Source: Podarcis raffonei (lineage: Eukaryota; Chordata; Lepidosauria; Squamata; Lacertidae). From it: a stretch of 64,000 nt of DNA. A program made the position numbers and the translations under genes. The stretch spans positions 47,370,001 to 47,434,000 of the forward strand of contig NC_070614.1 of assembly GCF_027172205.1 (NCBI RefSeq), written 5' to 3'. Under the pieces are notes generated by a model. The model had not been told where the DNA came from. It saw nothing but the letters and a program-made list of their open reading frames with translations, and ran no database searches. Positions 53,219-64,000 of this stretch are shown in pieces; position 1 is the stretch's first letter, and the number at the start of each line of letters is the position of its first letter.

Positions 53219-54191
53219 CTTTCATCTGTTCCATCTACCTCGTTGAAGCTTAGCACCAGCACCCCACAGGGATGTGTGCTAAGTCCCTACCTATACACAT
53301 TGTACACATATGTCTGCATATCATCTGATCCATCTACAGTAATTATTAAGTTTGCAGATGATTACTACCATAATGGGCCTAATTGCAGGCGGAGAAGAAA
53401 CAGCGTACAGGGGGGGTGTTCAAAAAATATCTACATGGTGCTTAGACAATAACTTGCACCTAAATATTAGTAAGACAAAGGAGATGGTGTTGGACTTCTG
53501 GAGGAAGAGAGGGGAACCTGCCCCGTTGTATATCGGGGGGGGGGGCTGTGTAGAGAGAGTCTCCTCCTTTAAATTCCTGGGAGTTTACCTTAGAGAGGAC
53601 CTCACTTGGAAAATCAACATAACTCAGGTGGTCAGAAAGGCCCATTTCCTCCATTTCCTCAGGGTCTTGCGAAAGAATAATGTGAAACAACAACTGATGC
53701 ACTCCTTTTACTGGTCCACAATAGAAAGTGTCCTGTCATATTGTATCGCAGTGTGGTATGCTGGCATGGACAGAAAGTCTCTACAGAGGGTGGTGAATAC
53801 AGCACATGGTATCAGGGCTGTTCCTTGAGTCCGCTAGATGACATTGCAAGGGTTCGTAGCCTTAGGAGAACGAGAAAAATTCTCAGGAATGACTCACACC
53901 CCGGCCACCACCTCTTTAATCTTCTACCCTCGGGCAGGAGATAAAGAAGTATAATCAGTTGTACCAACAGGCTAAAAAATAGCTTCTATCCGTGGGCTGT
54001 TAGGCTGTTGAACGGAAAATAACATAGTGCAACTGACCTGCGAGGTGTTCTGTTGTGCGATAAGCACACAGAGTGCAATGAGATTGAGTGTTTGGGTGGG
54101 GGGGAGAGGGAGGCTTGGTTAGGCTTGGTTAATTTCATTGGACACAGTTTGTACATTGACAATAAAGGTATTATTATGATATTAACAATAC
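53219..54191 (+). mobile_element. Rex1-like LINE, 5'-truncated
   Basis: Duplicate of 12819-13793. RT motifs STPQGCVLSPYLYT and VIIKFADD, then a 158-codon frame (53352-53828) to MDRKSLQRVVNTAHGI. The last part is frameshifted near 53820. It has an ATT-rich tail. Confidence 0.7.
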
Positions 54192-54192
54192 A

Positions 54193-54336
54193 CAGTGCTT
54201 TTTTCTGGGGGGGGGACGCATACCCCTAAACATTTTGTGAATCTTAGTTTGGCCTCATTGAGGGGCAGTATTTCAATATCAGTAGGAAAATGCGAGTACC
54301 CCTAAACATTATTTTTAGGAGAAGAAAAAAGCACTG
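54193..54336. mobile_element. hAT-like MITE (CAGTGCTTTTTT ends)
   Basis: Third copy of the MITE seen at 1106 and 13795, with the same flanks. Confidence 0.6.
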
Positions 54337-55042
54337 ACAATACTGAACAATAGTTCTAATGTAAGGTGGTTTTAATGGCAATAAATGAATAAGTTTGTAA
54401 AAACAATTTGAAATGATAATTCAATCACCAAAACGAAAAACAACAGATAAAAATTTCACCAAGGCACTTCCTTGTCATCTCCCAGATGTTCTCCAGCAGA
54501 AGCTTATTCAGTGTAACATGAGCCAAACTTCTCTCTGTTTTGAGGGGTGTGGGGAAGGAGGTTGAGTTGGCCGGAGCTGATGGGAATTATAGTCCACAAT
54601 GATCAGTGGGGACCAGGTTGACGGATGTTGATCTCAGTCTCTTGGAATATTATTTCCCAAGGCTGGATATTAAACTATCTTTAATGAGTGTCCTGGTTGA
54701 AAGCACCAGGAGTAGAGATTCTGCAAGCAGTTTCACTTGTAGCTAGATTACATTCAGTTTTACTTAAATACCTTGAGCCAACTTCCCCACTCTCTTCCTC
54801 GCCAAGCAAATCAGCAGCAATTCTTTGATAGCCTGAAGTCACACATATGACTATTGAGATTGGGTTGCTGAAGGCCTGTGCTGCTCTTTTATTCCGACAG
54901 GCATGCAAATTCATAGGCAGCTTCCTGTTCGAACCTGCCATATACGTTCCCTGCCCCTGTGATACCCACTCAAACAACCATTGTGTGTCCTGCCTGGGTT
55001 GCCACTTTCTTCTTAACCCTTCTCCTAGTAAAAGAAGGAAAA

Positions 55043-55476
55043 ATGACACCTTGGTTTCCAGGTGTTTTCCTTTTAGTAATATTCAAAGGTATTTGTTCTT
55101 CTTTCATATAGAACTGTTATATTATAGTGCATAATGAACTCACAGTTTAATTGTAGGTCTTTCTTTCAGGTGTCCAGTCACAAATCCAGCTCAAAGAATC
55201 AGGAGGGGGTGTCAAAAGGCCTGGAGATTCCCTCCGCCTCTCCTGCCAAGCCTCTGGGTTCACCTTCAGCAGCTATGCAATGAACTGGGTGAGACAAGCT
55301 CCTGGAAAGGGCCTGGAATGGGTGGCCTTTATACATACATCTTCAACTCACATTTACTACTCAGATTCTGTCAAAGGAAGATTCACCATTTCCCGGGATG
55401 ATTCAAGCAGCCAGCTGTCTTTGCAAATGAACGACTTGAAACCAGAGGACACTGCTGTTTATTACTGTGCAAGGCG
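55043..55476 (+). CDS. IGHV: VH17, heavy-chain variable segment
   Basis: Leader exon 55043-55088 ([15 protein letters not shown]), intron 55089-55169, V exon 55170-55476, open. [55 protein letters not shown] and [14 protein letters not shown] are present. The octamer is at 54903-54910. The recombination signal is CACAGTG 55477-55483, spacer 23, ACAAAAACT 55507-55515. In CDR1, CDR2 start and FR3 (MNDLKPED) it is closer to VH1 than to its positional partner VH5. It looks functional. Confidence 0.93.
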
Positions 55477-55515
55477 CACAGTGAGAGGAAGTAAATCTAA
55501 CCTCAGACAAAAACT

Positions 55516-57035
55516 TTCCTTTGCAAACCAGGAACTGACCCCATTGCTTATCTTTGGATTTGAACTGTGCTCTTGGAGTATCGTGGACCAGTTGTGAGAG
55601 ACACAGTGACCCTCTTCAGGTGTTCTGAAACACTAGCCAAGCAATGAGAATAGAAGATGCTCCATCCCTTCCCCCTGTTCTGCTATCTTTCCATATGGAG
55701 TGGGAAGGTCTGAAGTAGGCGTGTAACTGCATTTGGCTGATATTGTAGCATTCCTGAACACAGGAAGGGCTATAAACATGTTCAGCCAAACCTGCTTAAA
55801 TTCCCCTTTCCGAAGCACGAGGTGATGGAGACCAAGGGCATTTGCATGGGCTGCACAGACATCCGTACTCCCTCTACATACTTTAACCCACACCCCCAAT
55901 TGCTTTGAATGCTTGAGTGGGGCTGAATTCCTTGCACATGTGGATCTGGAAGAGAGGCCAGCAACAAGGACCTTGTATCAGTGCATCCCCAGGAATATGT
56001 CATGTCCCAAAGGAGCAACCCGATTGCTAGAGCCATACCCTCCAACATTCCTCAAATGAAAATAGGGACATTTCTCATTCCCCGTCAGCTTGACTCTCCA
56101 TTTTTTGGGTCCCCCCAACCCTATACCCCAACAGTAAACAGCACACACACCCTCCACCACTCCGGGAAACCCCCTTAATCCTGATTTAATTCCTTGGTAG
56201 ATTTACAAAAAGAAAAGCACACACCTATAAATAAATTTAAGAAAGGGTCAAGATTAGAGGCAAAAACAAAAGGCATGTTTTTTAAAAAAGAAAATAAAGA
56301 CTCTGTGCTCCGCAACGCTCCCTCTTTCTTCCTTTCCAGGGCAGCCCTGCTCTCTGCCTGTCCCTCAGAGTCACTGTGTCACACAGAGCTGAGCCTCAGT
56401 GGCCACCATGTCTCCTCCTTCTCTCCAGCAGCTGCTATGAGATCCCCAAGAGAGGAGGCTAGAGGCAGCAGCCATGGGGATGCCATGGAGAGGCAACAGG
56501 ATGCTCCATCGCAGCTGCCACAGCCACAGCCACAGCCACTCAAGAGAAGCGCTGGCTCACGGTCCTCCCTGAACTTGGCAGCAGCAACACTGGCAGGTTG
56601 GAATAAGAACATTCTTTCTTTGTATTTTTTTCTCCCCATTTGTTCCTTTTATCTTATTGTATCATGAACATGTTTTCATTTCATAATATATTTCATGGTA
56701 TATTTGGGTCCAATACTGTCCATTTCATTTGCCTCATGATGCCTCCAGAAACATGTGGAGCAAAATCTGGAATAGTGTGTGATATGACTGGGAATTGCCT
56801 TTCCATCTGCAAGCAAGTCCAAGCAGGTCTGTTGGGATGGTTGACTCTGAGTAGTAGACAAAACAAATTCATGCTCCAGAGATACTTTTTGCTCTTTTAT
56901 TCTGAGAAGGATATGGAAATCTGTTGTGCTCCCACCTGCTAAACTTGTACATTAGGAAATAACATGCTCGTTTCAAAACCCAGGCTTACCTTCAGAGCCA
57001 AAGGGTTGTAGTAATGCTTTTATATATTGATAGGT
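55516..57035. other. VH17-VH18 spacer
   Basis: This has no gene. It is homologous to 15.11-16.74 kb with several indels. Confidence 0.5.
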
Positions 57036-57159
57036 ATGCAAATGTTCACTGACCATTTCCTCTTTAAATCAGGCAGACATCCGATCTTCCTCAACTACAA
57101 GTCCCTGAATTGCTGGGGCCAGGTTTTGCTCAACCCTCTTCAAGCACTAGACAGGAAAA

Positions 57160-57604
57160 ATGATACTTTTACTTCTTCTTGTTTTCTTTTCACCAATTGT
57201 TGGAGGTAAATCCATTATTTCAAATGAAGAAGGATTAGATATTCTGGCAATTGATGGTGTGCAAAATGTCTCATTAGGATCTCTTCCTTTCTAGGTGTCC
57301 AATCAGAGGTCCAACTAGAAGAATCTGGAGGGGACATAAAAAGGCTAGGAGAGTCCCTCCGCCTCTCCTGTCAAGCCTCTGGGTTCAGCTTCATCAGCTA
57401 TGCTATGGTATGGGTGAAACAAGCTCCAGGAAAAGGCTTGGAAAGGGTGGCACATATATCTGCAGATTCAGTTTACATTTACTACTTGGATAAAGTGAAG
57501 GGGCGCTTCACCACCTCCAGGGACAATTCAAACAGCCTTCTCTATCTGCAAATGAACAGCCTGACAACAGATGACACAGCTGTGTATTACTGTGCAAGAA
57601 GATA
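57160..57604 (+). CDS. IGHV: VH18, heavy-chain variable segment with 12-spacer RSS
   Basis: Leader exon 57160-57205 ([15 protein letters not shown]), intron 57206-57294, V exon 57295-57604, open. FR1 has [15 protein letters not shown] (Pro to Leu against VH6) and [12 protein letters not shown]2 [14 protein letters not shown] keeps the unusual Arg; FR3 ends [11 protein letters not shown]. The octamer is at 57036-57043. The signal is CACTGTG 57605-57611, a 12-bp spacer and GCAAAAACT 57624-57632. It pairs with VH6 and preserves its 12-bp spacing, so that state predates the duplication. Confidence 0.9.
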
Positions 57605-57632
57605 CACTGTGAGTGAAAGTGAAGCAAAAACT
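57605..57632 (+). promoter_or_regulatory. 12-bp-spacer RSS on VH18
   Basis: Heptamer CACTGTG, spacer AGTGAAAGTGAA (12 bp), nonamer GCAAAAACT. One spacer base differs from VH6; length, heptamer and nonamer are the same. Confidence 0.75.
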
Positions 57633-58579
57633 GTCCTTCCTTCACAGCCCTTCACCTTATATGGATTCTATGAACATAACAAAGTGGTTCCTTCTATAAC
57701 ACAAATTATGAAAATTGTATTGTGAAATACAGTTGGGGAAAGACCACAAAGAGAGAGAGGTGTGGGTAGAAACTGGTCTACCAAATAAAGGGAAACTTTA
57801 TATTTGATGCTCTACTATTTCTGCCTGTGCCTGAATACACCAGGGGCATGTGCAACACAAAAGGTGGCAGATTAATGGAATGTGGCTCTTGGGTGCCACA
57901 GGTTTGCCAGCAAGAGAGGCAGAGCTAGGAAGCAGAGAAAACAGAAGTTCCTCTCTCTTCAGTCCCCCCTTCCACTCTGCTGCTGCTATTAACCCTTTGG
58001 GAGCCAAACAGCAGGAAACTGTTGGCTGCTCCAAGCATGGAAAGCATGTGCCATCTAAAAGAGGGGGAAAGCGAGGGGCTGAGGGCCCCCGAGTTTTCAA
58101 GTAGGGGACCAGTCCCCCCCCCACGTGCATCAGCCGTGCATGCATGCTGTACAGCATGATCACTTTAATCCTGCAGCCCATGCAGAGTGCGCACAACACA
58201 TCGGCATGGCGCACAGCATTCGGCATGCGCGACTGAGGTAAGTATGATGCACCATGTTTGAGCACAGCATGGGCATAGCATACAATGTGTGTGCATGACA
58301 TCAGCACACTGTGCAGCATGCTGACATCACTTGCACACATCTCACATGCTGGCACCCTCAATCCCGGTAGCAAGGCAGTGCACTTGACAGAGAGGCACTT
58401 GACTTGCAGGGCGTTCATCCACTTGGGGGGGCAGCCTCCTCAGATATTGTATGGGGGGCCTGAAGGGAGCTTGGCTACTAGGAGATGATACCAATGGAAG
58501 GCAGGCAGGAACTTACCCTGACACTAACCTAGATTTTACCAGCTCTTTTATATATGACTCATTGTTGGAGGAAGGGCTC
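57633..58579. other. VH18-VH19 spacer with GCATG-rich tract
   Basis: This has no gene. It matches 17.34-18.29 kb, including the GCATG-rich tract at about 58.12-58.36 kb. Confidence 0.5.
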
Positions 58580-58712
58580 ATGCAAATTCCTCATGGAGAC
58601 TGTGGGATTATTGGGGCAGATGTTATCTCCTTCAATATATAAATTGTTCCTTTTCTCCCTGACCCAAAGCCTCCTCTTTCCTACCTCTCTAGCACATTAC
58701 TTTCTTAATACC

Positions 58713-59171
58713 ATGAAGTTCTTGTGGTTCTTGTTGTCTTTGGTGGCCATTCCAAAGGTAAGTGCAAAGTCTGTGGGAAGTTCAAAATATTACTGTATTT
58801 CAAGTGGTGATTATGTGACATTCAAACACTCATTGAAATCTTCTCTGTTTCCAAGGGGTCTTCTCCGATGTTCAACTTATATCATCTGGGCCAGGAATGG
58901 TGAGACCAGGAGAGGACCTCAGCCTGCTCTGTAAAGTCACAGGTTTCTCCATCTCCACTCAGTCTTCTGTCTGGCACTGGTTCCGTCAAGCTGCTGGAAA
59001 AGGTCTAGAATGGATTATAGCAGTACACCCCTATGATGGGACTAAGTGGTACGCCCCTTCTCTGAAGAGCCGAATAACCATTTCTTCAGATTCTTCCAAG
59101 AACGAGTTTTCTCTCCAGCTGAACACTCTGGCAGCTGCCGACTCTGCAGTGTATTTTTGTGCCAGGCAATA
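58713..59171 (+). pseudogene. VH19, clan II-like VH with out-of-frame leader
   Basis: The V exon 58856-59171 is open and nearly identical to VH7. The leader exon 58713-58757, however, is 45 nt where all partners have a phase-1 length (46, 43 or 49). An A has been lost before the GTAAG donor (CCAAAG against an AAAAG end in VH7). Normal splicing would then read the V exon in the wrong frame and meet a TGA soon after. The nonamer is ACAAAATCT (59202-59210), one change from VH7, with heptamer CACAGTG 59172-59178 and spacer 23. The octamer is at 58580-58587. It is probably non-functional unless another donor is used. Confidence 0.75.
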
Positions 59172-59737
59172 CACAGTGAGACACAGCAATTGGTGCTGTG
59201 TACAAAATCTGATTTTGAATGCAGAAATGTGGTTCTAATAAATGACGATCAATAAATGAGCATGTCAAAACAATGTGAAATGAAAATCAACACAAAGTGA
59301 GACAAGGTCTCTTGGGGCTATATACAAAAGGGGAAAGTCTTTCAGAAACAGAATCTCTGTTTTCTGTTCTGTGCATGTAAGATACAGCAACATCATATAC
59401 ATGAAATATCCTACCCTAACCCAGAGGTTGGTGTTTAGGCAATACATGAACATAATATCCAAATAACATAATTTCTTATCTCAGATTACCATTCGTATAG
59501 AAGTTGATAAATGATTTATGTTAAACAAAAACCTTTTATAATGTGAGGGAAGTCATCTGTTTTCATTTTTACATAATACAGTGAAAGTGAACTGTTACAA
59601 ATCAGTCTTCGTGCCAGGTTTTTAAATTTAATTTTCCACAAGTCCTATTTGCCATACTTTGGTGGCCCAATGTATCTCCCTATTATGAGCCTGTATTAAT
59701 ACTGTCCCCTCTTGTGTTGTCAAACTTCTGCAAAGCC

Positions 59738-59978
59738 ATGAGCTGATCTGTGCCACTGTTGGGCTTGATATTAACAGGTACTGTAATTCCTGGATGAGGC
59801 AGAAACTTGGCAAAGGATTGGAATGGCCCTTTTGGTATAATAGCTCTGAGGTCAATTGTTATTCTTCTGCGATAGAAATTTGACTCTTGGTTTCGGAAGG
59901 TAGCTCCATTTTCCATCTATCTGCACATGAGAAGCCTGAAAGCAGAAGACATTGTATTGCTGTGCAAGACACACAAAT
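59738..59978 (+). pseudogene. VH relic (VH12 group)
   Basis: Duplicate of 19450-19690: the GLDINRYC region, LGKGLEW and FR3 with stops and frameshifts, then the ACAAAAACC nonamer after a shortened spacer. No leader. Confidence 0.75.
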
Positions 59979-60127
59979 CCCACTAGACCTCAGACAAAAA
60001 CCGTTTGTTCCATTCACTTTAGTAAAGAGTTCCCAGAGGGGGCACCACAGAACCACAAAACAGAAATTTATAGAACAGGGCTGACATCAGAAGGGAAGGT
60101 GTTTAACAATAGCTATTAATAATACTA

Positions 60128-60845
60128 TTAATGAGCACTCACACTTTACACTGTGGGTGCCCTTTGCGGGATCACGCCGGGCACTTCAGATCCTCGGGAG
60201 GGGGTTCACGCCCAGCCTCAGTTAGTCAATTTAAACTGCTGAGAGGTGGGGCCAGTCATATAAATAGGGGGTGGAGCCAGCAGTACCCAGGCAGTCGGAT
60301 CAGGACCCACCCAGCCCTCCCTTTGTTTAATGTTTCTTGTTTGCAGGTTAACCTTTTTCTTCCTGTTTAGTGGGCGCTGCTACGGTGTTTTGACTGGTTG
60401 CTGTTGAAGAACTGGGAATAATTTTTTCTGCATTGGCAGGTTTGGTCTTCCCCATAGCAATTTGTCACAACTTTGACGAATTTGATGGTTTAAGTCCTTG
60501 GGCGGAATCCTTTAGTCTTTTCTTCCATAAAATTGGGGGGGCAGTGGTGACTAACACCCACCCCCCCGCAGTGGTGATTCCAGGGTCCCCTTTCAAAGGG
60601 GTTGTCATATGGGTGTCACTGGCCATACACTGAAAGGTTGTCAGTGAACTACCCTACGTGCAGGGATATGGGGTGGGCTGCCTGCATACACATGCATCTT
60701 GCAGAGCACCCCCATATCCCAGTTACCCTGAGGAGCCCCAGTTCTCCCAGCTGGGGGGCTGGGAGGGACACACGCCCAATGCCTAAGCCAAGGTCTTCCT
60801 ACACTTGAAAGTTTAATAAAGTTGTGTCCAAATTTTAATTCCATA
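60128..60845 (+). repeat. LTR-like unit with TATA and polyA signals
   Basis: Duplicate of 19.84-20.58 kb with the same CATATAAATAGGGG and AATAAAGTTGTG landmarks and several small indels. It has no coding sequence. The class is uncertain. Confidence 0.3.
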
Positions 60846-61155
60846 ACACAAGTCATTCTTCCTTTTTGGTGCTCCCTGGGGGCTGGGGAAGTTGCCGCCT
60901 GGTCATGCAATATTATTAATACTATTAATATTATTACTGTTAATAGTTTCACAATAGCTATTAATAATACTGAAAAACCTTTATTCTTTGTCCAGATCCA
61001 GCCTTGTTGTGAGTTGCCATTGGATCATCCTGTTCCTACCCACTAAGCCAGAACACAGTAAAGTTCACTCCAACTTCATCAATACCATACCGTCCAACAT
61101 TTCCCAACCCACATCTAGGATGCCCCCTACTGACACCACCCAGGTTCCCTCCCAG

Positions 61156-61423
61156 GTGCCAATTCAGAAATCCAGCACAAGGAATCTGGAGGGGACATTA
61201 AAAGCCCCATGGAGTCTCTCCTCCACTGGAATGGGTGTGAAAGGCTGCTGGACAAGGCCACAAATGGGTGGCCAAAATAAGCACATCTCCACCTCCTGTT
61301 TACTTCTTGGATTCTATTAAAGGAAGATTCACCATTCCAGGGATGGTTCAAACAGTCAGCTCTCTTCACAAATGAACAACTTGAAACCTGAGGACACAGC
61401 TGTGTGTTACTGTCCAAGAGAGC
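61156..61423 (+). pseudogene. VH relic with internal deletion
   Basis: Duplicate of 20908-21168. The splice acceptor AG is kept here (61154-61155), and CDR2 keeps a few more bases (LLGFY region). FR1-CDR1 is missing. Heptamer CACAGTG 61424-61430; the nonamer is lost. Confidence 0.75.
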
Positions 61424-62035
61424 CACAGTGAGAGAAAGTGAATCTAAAGAGCGGCAAGGCCCTCTTTGGCTCAAATCTTTCTGGGTTGACCCTGCTGTAA
61501 GATAATGTTTTTCAAAATTGGATAATGATGGTCTTTATTTTCAGTGTTCCGAAAGAGTTGGTGGAGGAAGGAGGGAAAGAGTGCAAATCACCCGCAGATC
61601 CAGCTATACATATGAGGAGCCTCTCTGTCCAAGCTATAATAAACACAGCTATGTCAACTGCAACAGAGGCAGTGCATCCCATTTCACCTCCTTTGGAGAA
61701 ATGGGAAGGGTTACTGCTGTGCCATCTTCTGCCTGCCCCCCGGCTGAAGATACCCTTACCTATGTTTAGTGGCCAGTTCCGACAAGATCTCATGAGATCT
61801 CATCAGAAGGAGTCATTAATGCTAGTGCTGCTTCTCTACTGGTTTTGCAATATTTTTTTTTGTCCTCATGAAAGCTTGTCAGCATCTTGGTGCAATTTTT
61901 CTCCCCTATATACATTTATGTAAGCAATTTCACCAATATACAAAGTGTTCCCTCTTAAAATAATGTCTTTCTATATGTCTTTTTTACCATTATGATGCAA
62001 TTTCTGGATATATGGGGGGTAGGACCATAGCACTT

Positions 62036-62074
62036 CTTGAGTTGGTGGTTCTTGTGAAGAACCACCAACTCAAG
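62036..62074. repeat. Perfect 18-bp-arm hairpin upstream of VH20
   Basis: CTTGAGTTGGTGGTTCTT, loop GTG and AAGAACCACCAACTCAAG pair without mismatch. It is the duplicate of 21777-21815. Confidence 0.85.
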
Positions 62075-62448
62075 AACCACCAACCCCTGCATTGATCAAC
62101 TAGCAGTCAGCCCTCTTACAGTTGCATTCAGTAAGGTTGTCACCTAATTTGAACCATACACTGTAGTCTTGAGTGGTCTTTTGGTCAGCTGTGACCTGCA
62201 GGGCTATGGGGACACAGCACCTCTGCATGCAAATTGCTCCTCTTCTTCTCTGTGGCCCTTTAGCTGGGAAAGAATTGTGAATTAAGAGTTCAGAGGAAAG
62301 GAGGTTATTATACGAAGCACATGCAAATCAGTTGAACTACATCATGGCCTTAAAAGCTGCCCTTTCCAATTCAGTCCTGCAACCTCCAGCCAGCTAAGAC
62401 TGAGCCAGTCAAGAAGGTGATCCAAACAATCTGCAACACAGAAGAGAC

Positions 62449-62887
62449 ATGATTCTTTGGTTAAACCTCCTTCTCTTCTTGACAGCTCTCCCAGGTAATA
62501 TTTCTCTCACTGGAAACTCTGGAGACTTGCACACTTTTCTACACAGGTTTCCGCTGATGTTCTTTCCTCCTTTTTTTTTAGGCTGTCACTCAGAGGTTCA
62601 GTTGGTGGAGACTGGAGGAGGAGCTGTAGCTCTGGTGGCTCCCTCCGCCTCTCCTGCAAGGCTTCAGGATTCACCTTTACTAGTTATGAAATCCACTGGA
62701 TTCGTCAGGCTCCCGGGAAAGGACTGGACTGGGTGGCTGGAGTAAGTGGTTCAGGAAGTAGCCAATGGTATAATTCCAAAGTTCAGGGACGCTTCACCAT
62801 CTCCAGAGACAATTCTCAAACTTCAGCCTTTCTACAAATGAACAGCTTGAAGCCTGAGGACTCTGCCTTGTATTACTGTTCAAGATT
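62449..62887 (+). pseudogene. VH20, frameshifted VH (VETGG group)
   Basis: Leader exon 62449-62494 is normal ([15 protein letters not shown]), intron 62495-62581, V exon 62582-62887. One base is missing in FR1 near 62634 (GCTCTGG against GCTCCTGG in VH8), which throws the rest out of frame and makes the exon 306 nt rather than 307. Otherwise it is almost identical to VH8. The octamer is at 62321-62328. The signal is CACAGTG 62888-62894, spacer 23, ACAAAAAGC 62918-62926. It can rearrange but not encode a heavy chain. Confidence 0.9.
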
Positions 62888-62926
62888 CACAGTGACAACT
62901 TCTGCCTTCCTGCTTGTACAAAAAGC

Positions 62927-63927
62927 CCTGCTTTGCAGCCTTTGCAGCTGGAATGCAGGTGCTAGAGCAGGATGCATTGTCAACAAGACAGGAAAGAAAG
63001 AAAGCAGAAACCCTGTGAGGCAACTCCCATGTGAAATACACAATACATCGCTGTTCTTCTCTAAGGCTGCATTCAGACAGTGTTTCATTCCATTCTCCCA
63101 ATGTTTCCTGACCTCATGATTTCTGTCTCTGATGAGATCTTTCACATGACACAACAGCTACTTCTGTAAATCTAGTGTAATCCTGTGGAATCTTAGCACT
63201 CATTTCCATGATAATGTAAAACAACCAATTTCAATTCCATTGTCTTTGATTTTTGTGCTTGCTGTAATTTTGCCAAGAGACCCCAAATATCATGTCTGAC
63301 CCTCTCTGACACTTTACTGCATCCAGGTATTTCAGGGAAGTCTCCCCCAACTTATGACAATATAGATGCATTTAATGTTAAGAACAGGTTTTCCAGGGAA
63401 AGTGGTGGGACAAAGGCAAAACTGCTCAGACTCATGGCTAGAAAGCAAGGCAAACCATTCTGACCCATGATTTCAAGGAACAGGACAAGTGGAAGTGTGA
63501 ACAAGCCATAGGGAGTTGGCTTCTGATCCACAAGCAAGTCCCAGAGATTCTGCTTGGTTGAATTATTCTGAAAAGTGGACAACACAAATTTCTCCTGAAT
63601 CTCTGCATAGAATAGGATTTTTCTGCATACACATAAGTTAAGAGAGAGACTGGTTTGTGTAAAAATGGCATTGATATTTGCCATTTCACACATTACAGGC
63701 GAATTTATCTTCCCATCTTTTAGAAAGACAGAAAAAGAAAGGAAGATGGCTATCTACTTTGCCCAGCCCCATTTTGCTCTTTTTTTCCTGAGAGCGATAT
63801 ACAAACATACTGTGGTAACAACTACTAAACTGTATATTGGAAAATAATAGCTCGTAGTATAGATCAGGCTTGCCTTCAGAGCCATAGTTTGCCCAACAGC
63901 TGTAGTGCTGCTTTTACCTTACTACAT
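62927..63927. other. Spacer after VH20
   Basis: This has no gene. It matches 22.67-23.78 kb (with a deletion near 63.31 kb) and from 63.36 kb also 42.9-43.49 kb. The L2 site is empty at about 63.70 kb. Confidence 0.55.
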
Positions 63928-63935
63928 ATGCAAAT
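63928..63935 (+). promoter_or_regulatory. Octamer of the next VH, exons outside window
   Basis: ATGCAAAT in the same context as the VH9 and VH13 promoters (ACTACATATGCAAATTATT). The homologous leader exon would start about 120 bp further on, beyond the window end. Confidence 0.85.
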
Positions 63936-64000
63936 TATTGGAGATTGCTTCCCCTTTAAATCCACCAGACACCCTCCCTTCCTCAGCCACAGGACCCTGA

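Noticed and set aside
1-64000. IGH D or J segments or constant exons
   Set aside because: No 12-RSS pair flanking a short D, no WGxG J motif with a 5' RSS, and no Ig constant domain were seen.
1-64000. CRISPR arrays, operons or bacterial features
   Set aside because: The DNA is vertebrate nuclear; repeats here are transposons and gene duplicates.

Overview
This window is a stretch of an immunoglobulin heavy-chain variable (IGHV) locus from a squamate reptile (lizard or snake). The basis is 20 two-exon VH segments, all on the + strand. Each has an upstream ATGCAAAT octamer or a one-base variant, a 43-49 nt leader exon, a short GT-AG intron, a V exon with the FR1 Cys, FR2 Trp and FR3 YYC/YFC core, and nearly always a CACAGTG-like heptamer, a 23-bp spacer and an ACAAAAACC-like nonamer. 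The squamate call rests on Sauria-type tRNA SINEs, L2, CR1 and Rex1-like LINEs and several MITEs. No D, J or constant exon is seen. In the entries the segments are numbered VH1 to VH20 from left to right.

Layout. 1-5.1 kb: LINE remnants, then VH1 and VH2. 5.1-23.8 kb: duplication copy 1, with a VH relic, a lost VH that left its promoter, and VH3 to VH8. 23.8-26.9 kb: an L2 LINE. 27-34.8 kb: VH9, VH10, VH11 (broken by a MITE) and VH12. 36.0-42.7 kb: a young, whole-looking Ty3/Gypsy chromovirus with identical-length 816-bp LTRs and an ATTAC target duplication. 42.8-64 kb: duplication copy 2, with VH13 to VH20 and, at the right edge, the promoter of the next VH.

About 19 kb is present twice, with a shift of about 40.3 kb: VH3/VH15, VH4/VH16, VH5/VH17, VH6/VH18, VH7/VH19 and VH8/VH20 are pairs, together with their relics and repeats. 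VH1 with its upstream repeats is a third, older copy of the VH5/VH17 block, VH2 pairs with VH10, and VH9 with VH13. Six VH groups are visible: the VH1/5/17 group; the VH2/10 and VH9/13 groups (clan III-like); VH6/18; the VETGG group VH4/8/16/20; the clan II-like group VH3/7/11/14/15/19; and VH12, whose relatives survive mostly as relics.

The most unusual signal is in VH6 and VH18. Both have a heptamer and nonamer separated by 12 bp, not 23. If used, this would let them join straight to a 23-spacer JH without a D segment and would bar normal VH-to-D joining (if D and JH have the standard layout). Other points: paired copies that differ in function (VH8 open, VH20 frameshifted; VH7 in frame, VH19 leader out of frame; a deleted VH at 6.57 kb against VH14), two TA-targeted MITEs that landed in V exons, an orphan RSS, and dated insertions with visible empty sites.
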